This document shows positions 31,432 to 31,598 of a stretch of 31,598 nt of DNA, in pieces (within the stretch, counting starts at the first letter, position 1; every line of letters starts with the position of its first letter). The DNA lies in the IMG/VR virus record IMGVR_UViG_3300034061_004706, positions 1-31,598 of that record. The stretch is one strand, 5' to 3'. Below the pieces are notes generated by a model that was not told where the DNA came from, did not search any database, and worked only from the letters and a program-made list of their open reading frames with translations. Source of the stretch: a virus. Made by a program: the position numbers and the translations under genes.

Positions 31432-31467
31432 GCGCCGCGTCCTGAAAGGGGCGCGGCGCTTTTCTTT
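31432..31467 (+). terminator. Intrinsic terminator of the rightward cluster
   Basis: GCGCCGCG (31432-31439) pairs with CGCGGCGC (31452-31459), extended by TCC/GGG to about 11 bp with one G-U pair, and is followed by TTTTCTTTT. It is 28 bases past the last rightward stop codon. Confidence 0.9.
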
Positions 31468-31474
31468 TGTCCCC

Positions 31475-31598
31475 CGGCGCATGGGCGCGAGGGGCAGGGA
31501 GCTCGCCCCGGCGCATGGGCGCGAGGGGCAGGGAGCTCGCCCCGGCGCATGGGCGCGAGGGGCAGGGAGCTCGCCCCGGCGCATGGGCGCGAGGGGCA
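31475..31598 (+). repeat. 34-bp tandem repeat, 3.6 copies, cut by the window edge
   Basis: Copies start at 31475, 31509, 31543 and 31577 and are identical where complete; the fourth is cut after 22 bases by the window edge. Each begins CGGCGCATGG and holds GGGCGCGAG and CTCGCCC, which can form a small bulged hairpin. The length is not a multiple of three and no spacer separates the copies. Further copies probably lie beyond the edge. Confidence 0.9.

Noticed and set aside
31475-31598. CRISPR array
   Set aside because: The 34-bp units are directly joined with no variable spacers.
1-31598. Complete circular phage genome
   Set aside because: The leftmost gene does not end, essential replication genes are missing and the two edges share no sequence, so the window is a fragment.

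Overview
The window is a 31.6 kb piece of a GC-rich tailed bacteriophage (or prophage) with a siphovirus-type, HK97-like head and long-tail gene set. The packed operons, the frequent ATGA, GTGA and TGATG junctions, AGGAG-type ribosome sites and alphaproteobacterial-phage-like tail proteins suggest a GC-rich, probably alphaproteobacterial host; the host call is inference. No integrase, repressor, DNA polymerase, tRNA or rRNA is visible, so it is an incomplete genome. The leftmost gene runs off the left edge and the right edge lies inside a tandem repeat.

Almost everything from 28255 down to 1 is read leftward on the minus strand. In transcription order: an HNH-family protein; a promoter overlapping its stop codon; a small membrane protein; a dNMP-kinase-like P-loop protein; an HD-domain nucleotidohydrolase and two unknowns; a candidate small terminase and the large terminase; portal, prohead protease and major capsid; a strong hairpin; connector, head closure, HK97 gp10-like protein, tail terminator, tail tube, tail chaperone, tape measure, minor tail proteins, an NlpC/P60-like protein and a 1508-residue tail-tip/receptor-binding protein; a lysis cassette (candidate holin, cysteine/histidine endolysin, inner-membrane spanin and an out-of-frame overlapping lipoprotein spanin); then a DNA-metabolism block (HTH-metallophosphatase, RuvC-like resolvase, SNF2/DEAH helicase, AT-hook protein, DUF2800-type PD-(D/E)XK nuclease).

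The 687-base region 28256..28942 is the only large gene-free stretch and is unusually structured: two identical-arm palindromes (ATAGGA-N6-TCCTAT), an AT-rich inverted repeat, a nested three-tier GC hairpin, a perfect DnaA box, and two similar 33-bp elements carrying TGACA-type palindromes and TATCTAG motifs. It looks like a control region, origin or packaging site between two transcription units.

Right of it lie four rightward genes of unknown function (28943..31403), ended by a textbook intrinsic terminator. The first two are each preceded by nearly the same promoter-plus-inverted-repeat leader, which points to shared control. After the terminator come 3.6 copies of a 34-bp tandem repeat. 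This rightward cluster and its control region are the least explained and most interesting part of the window.
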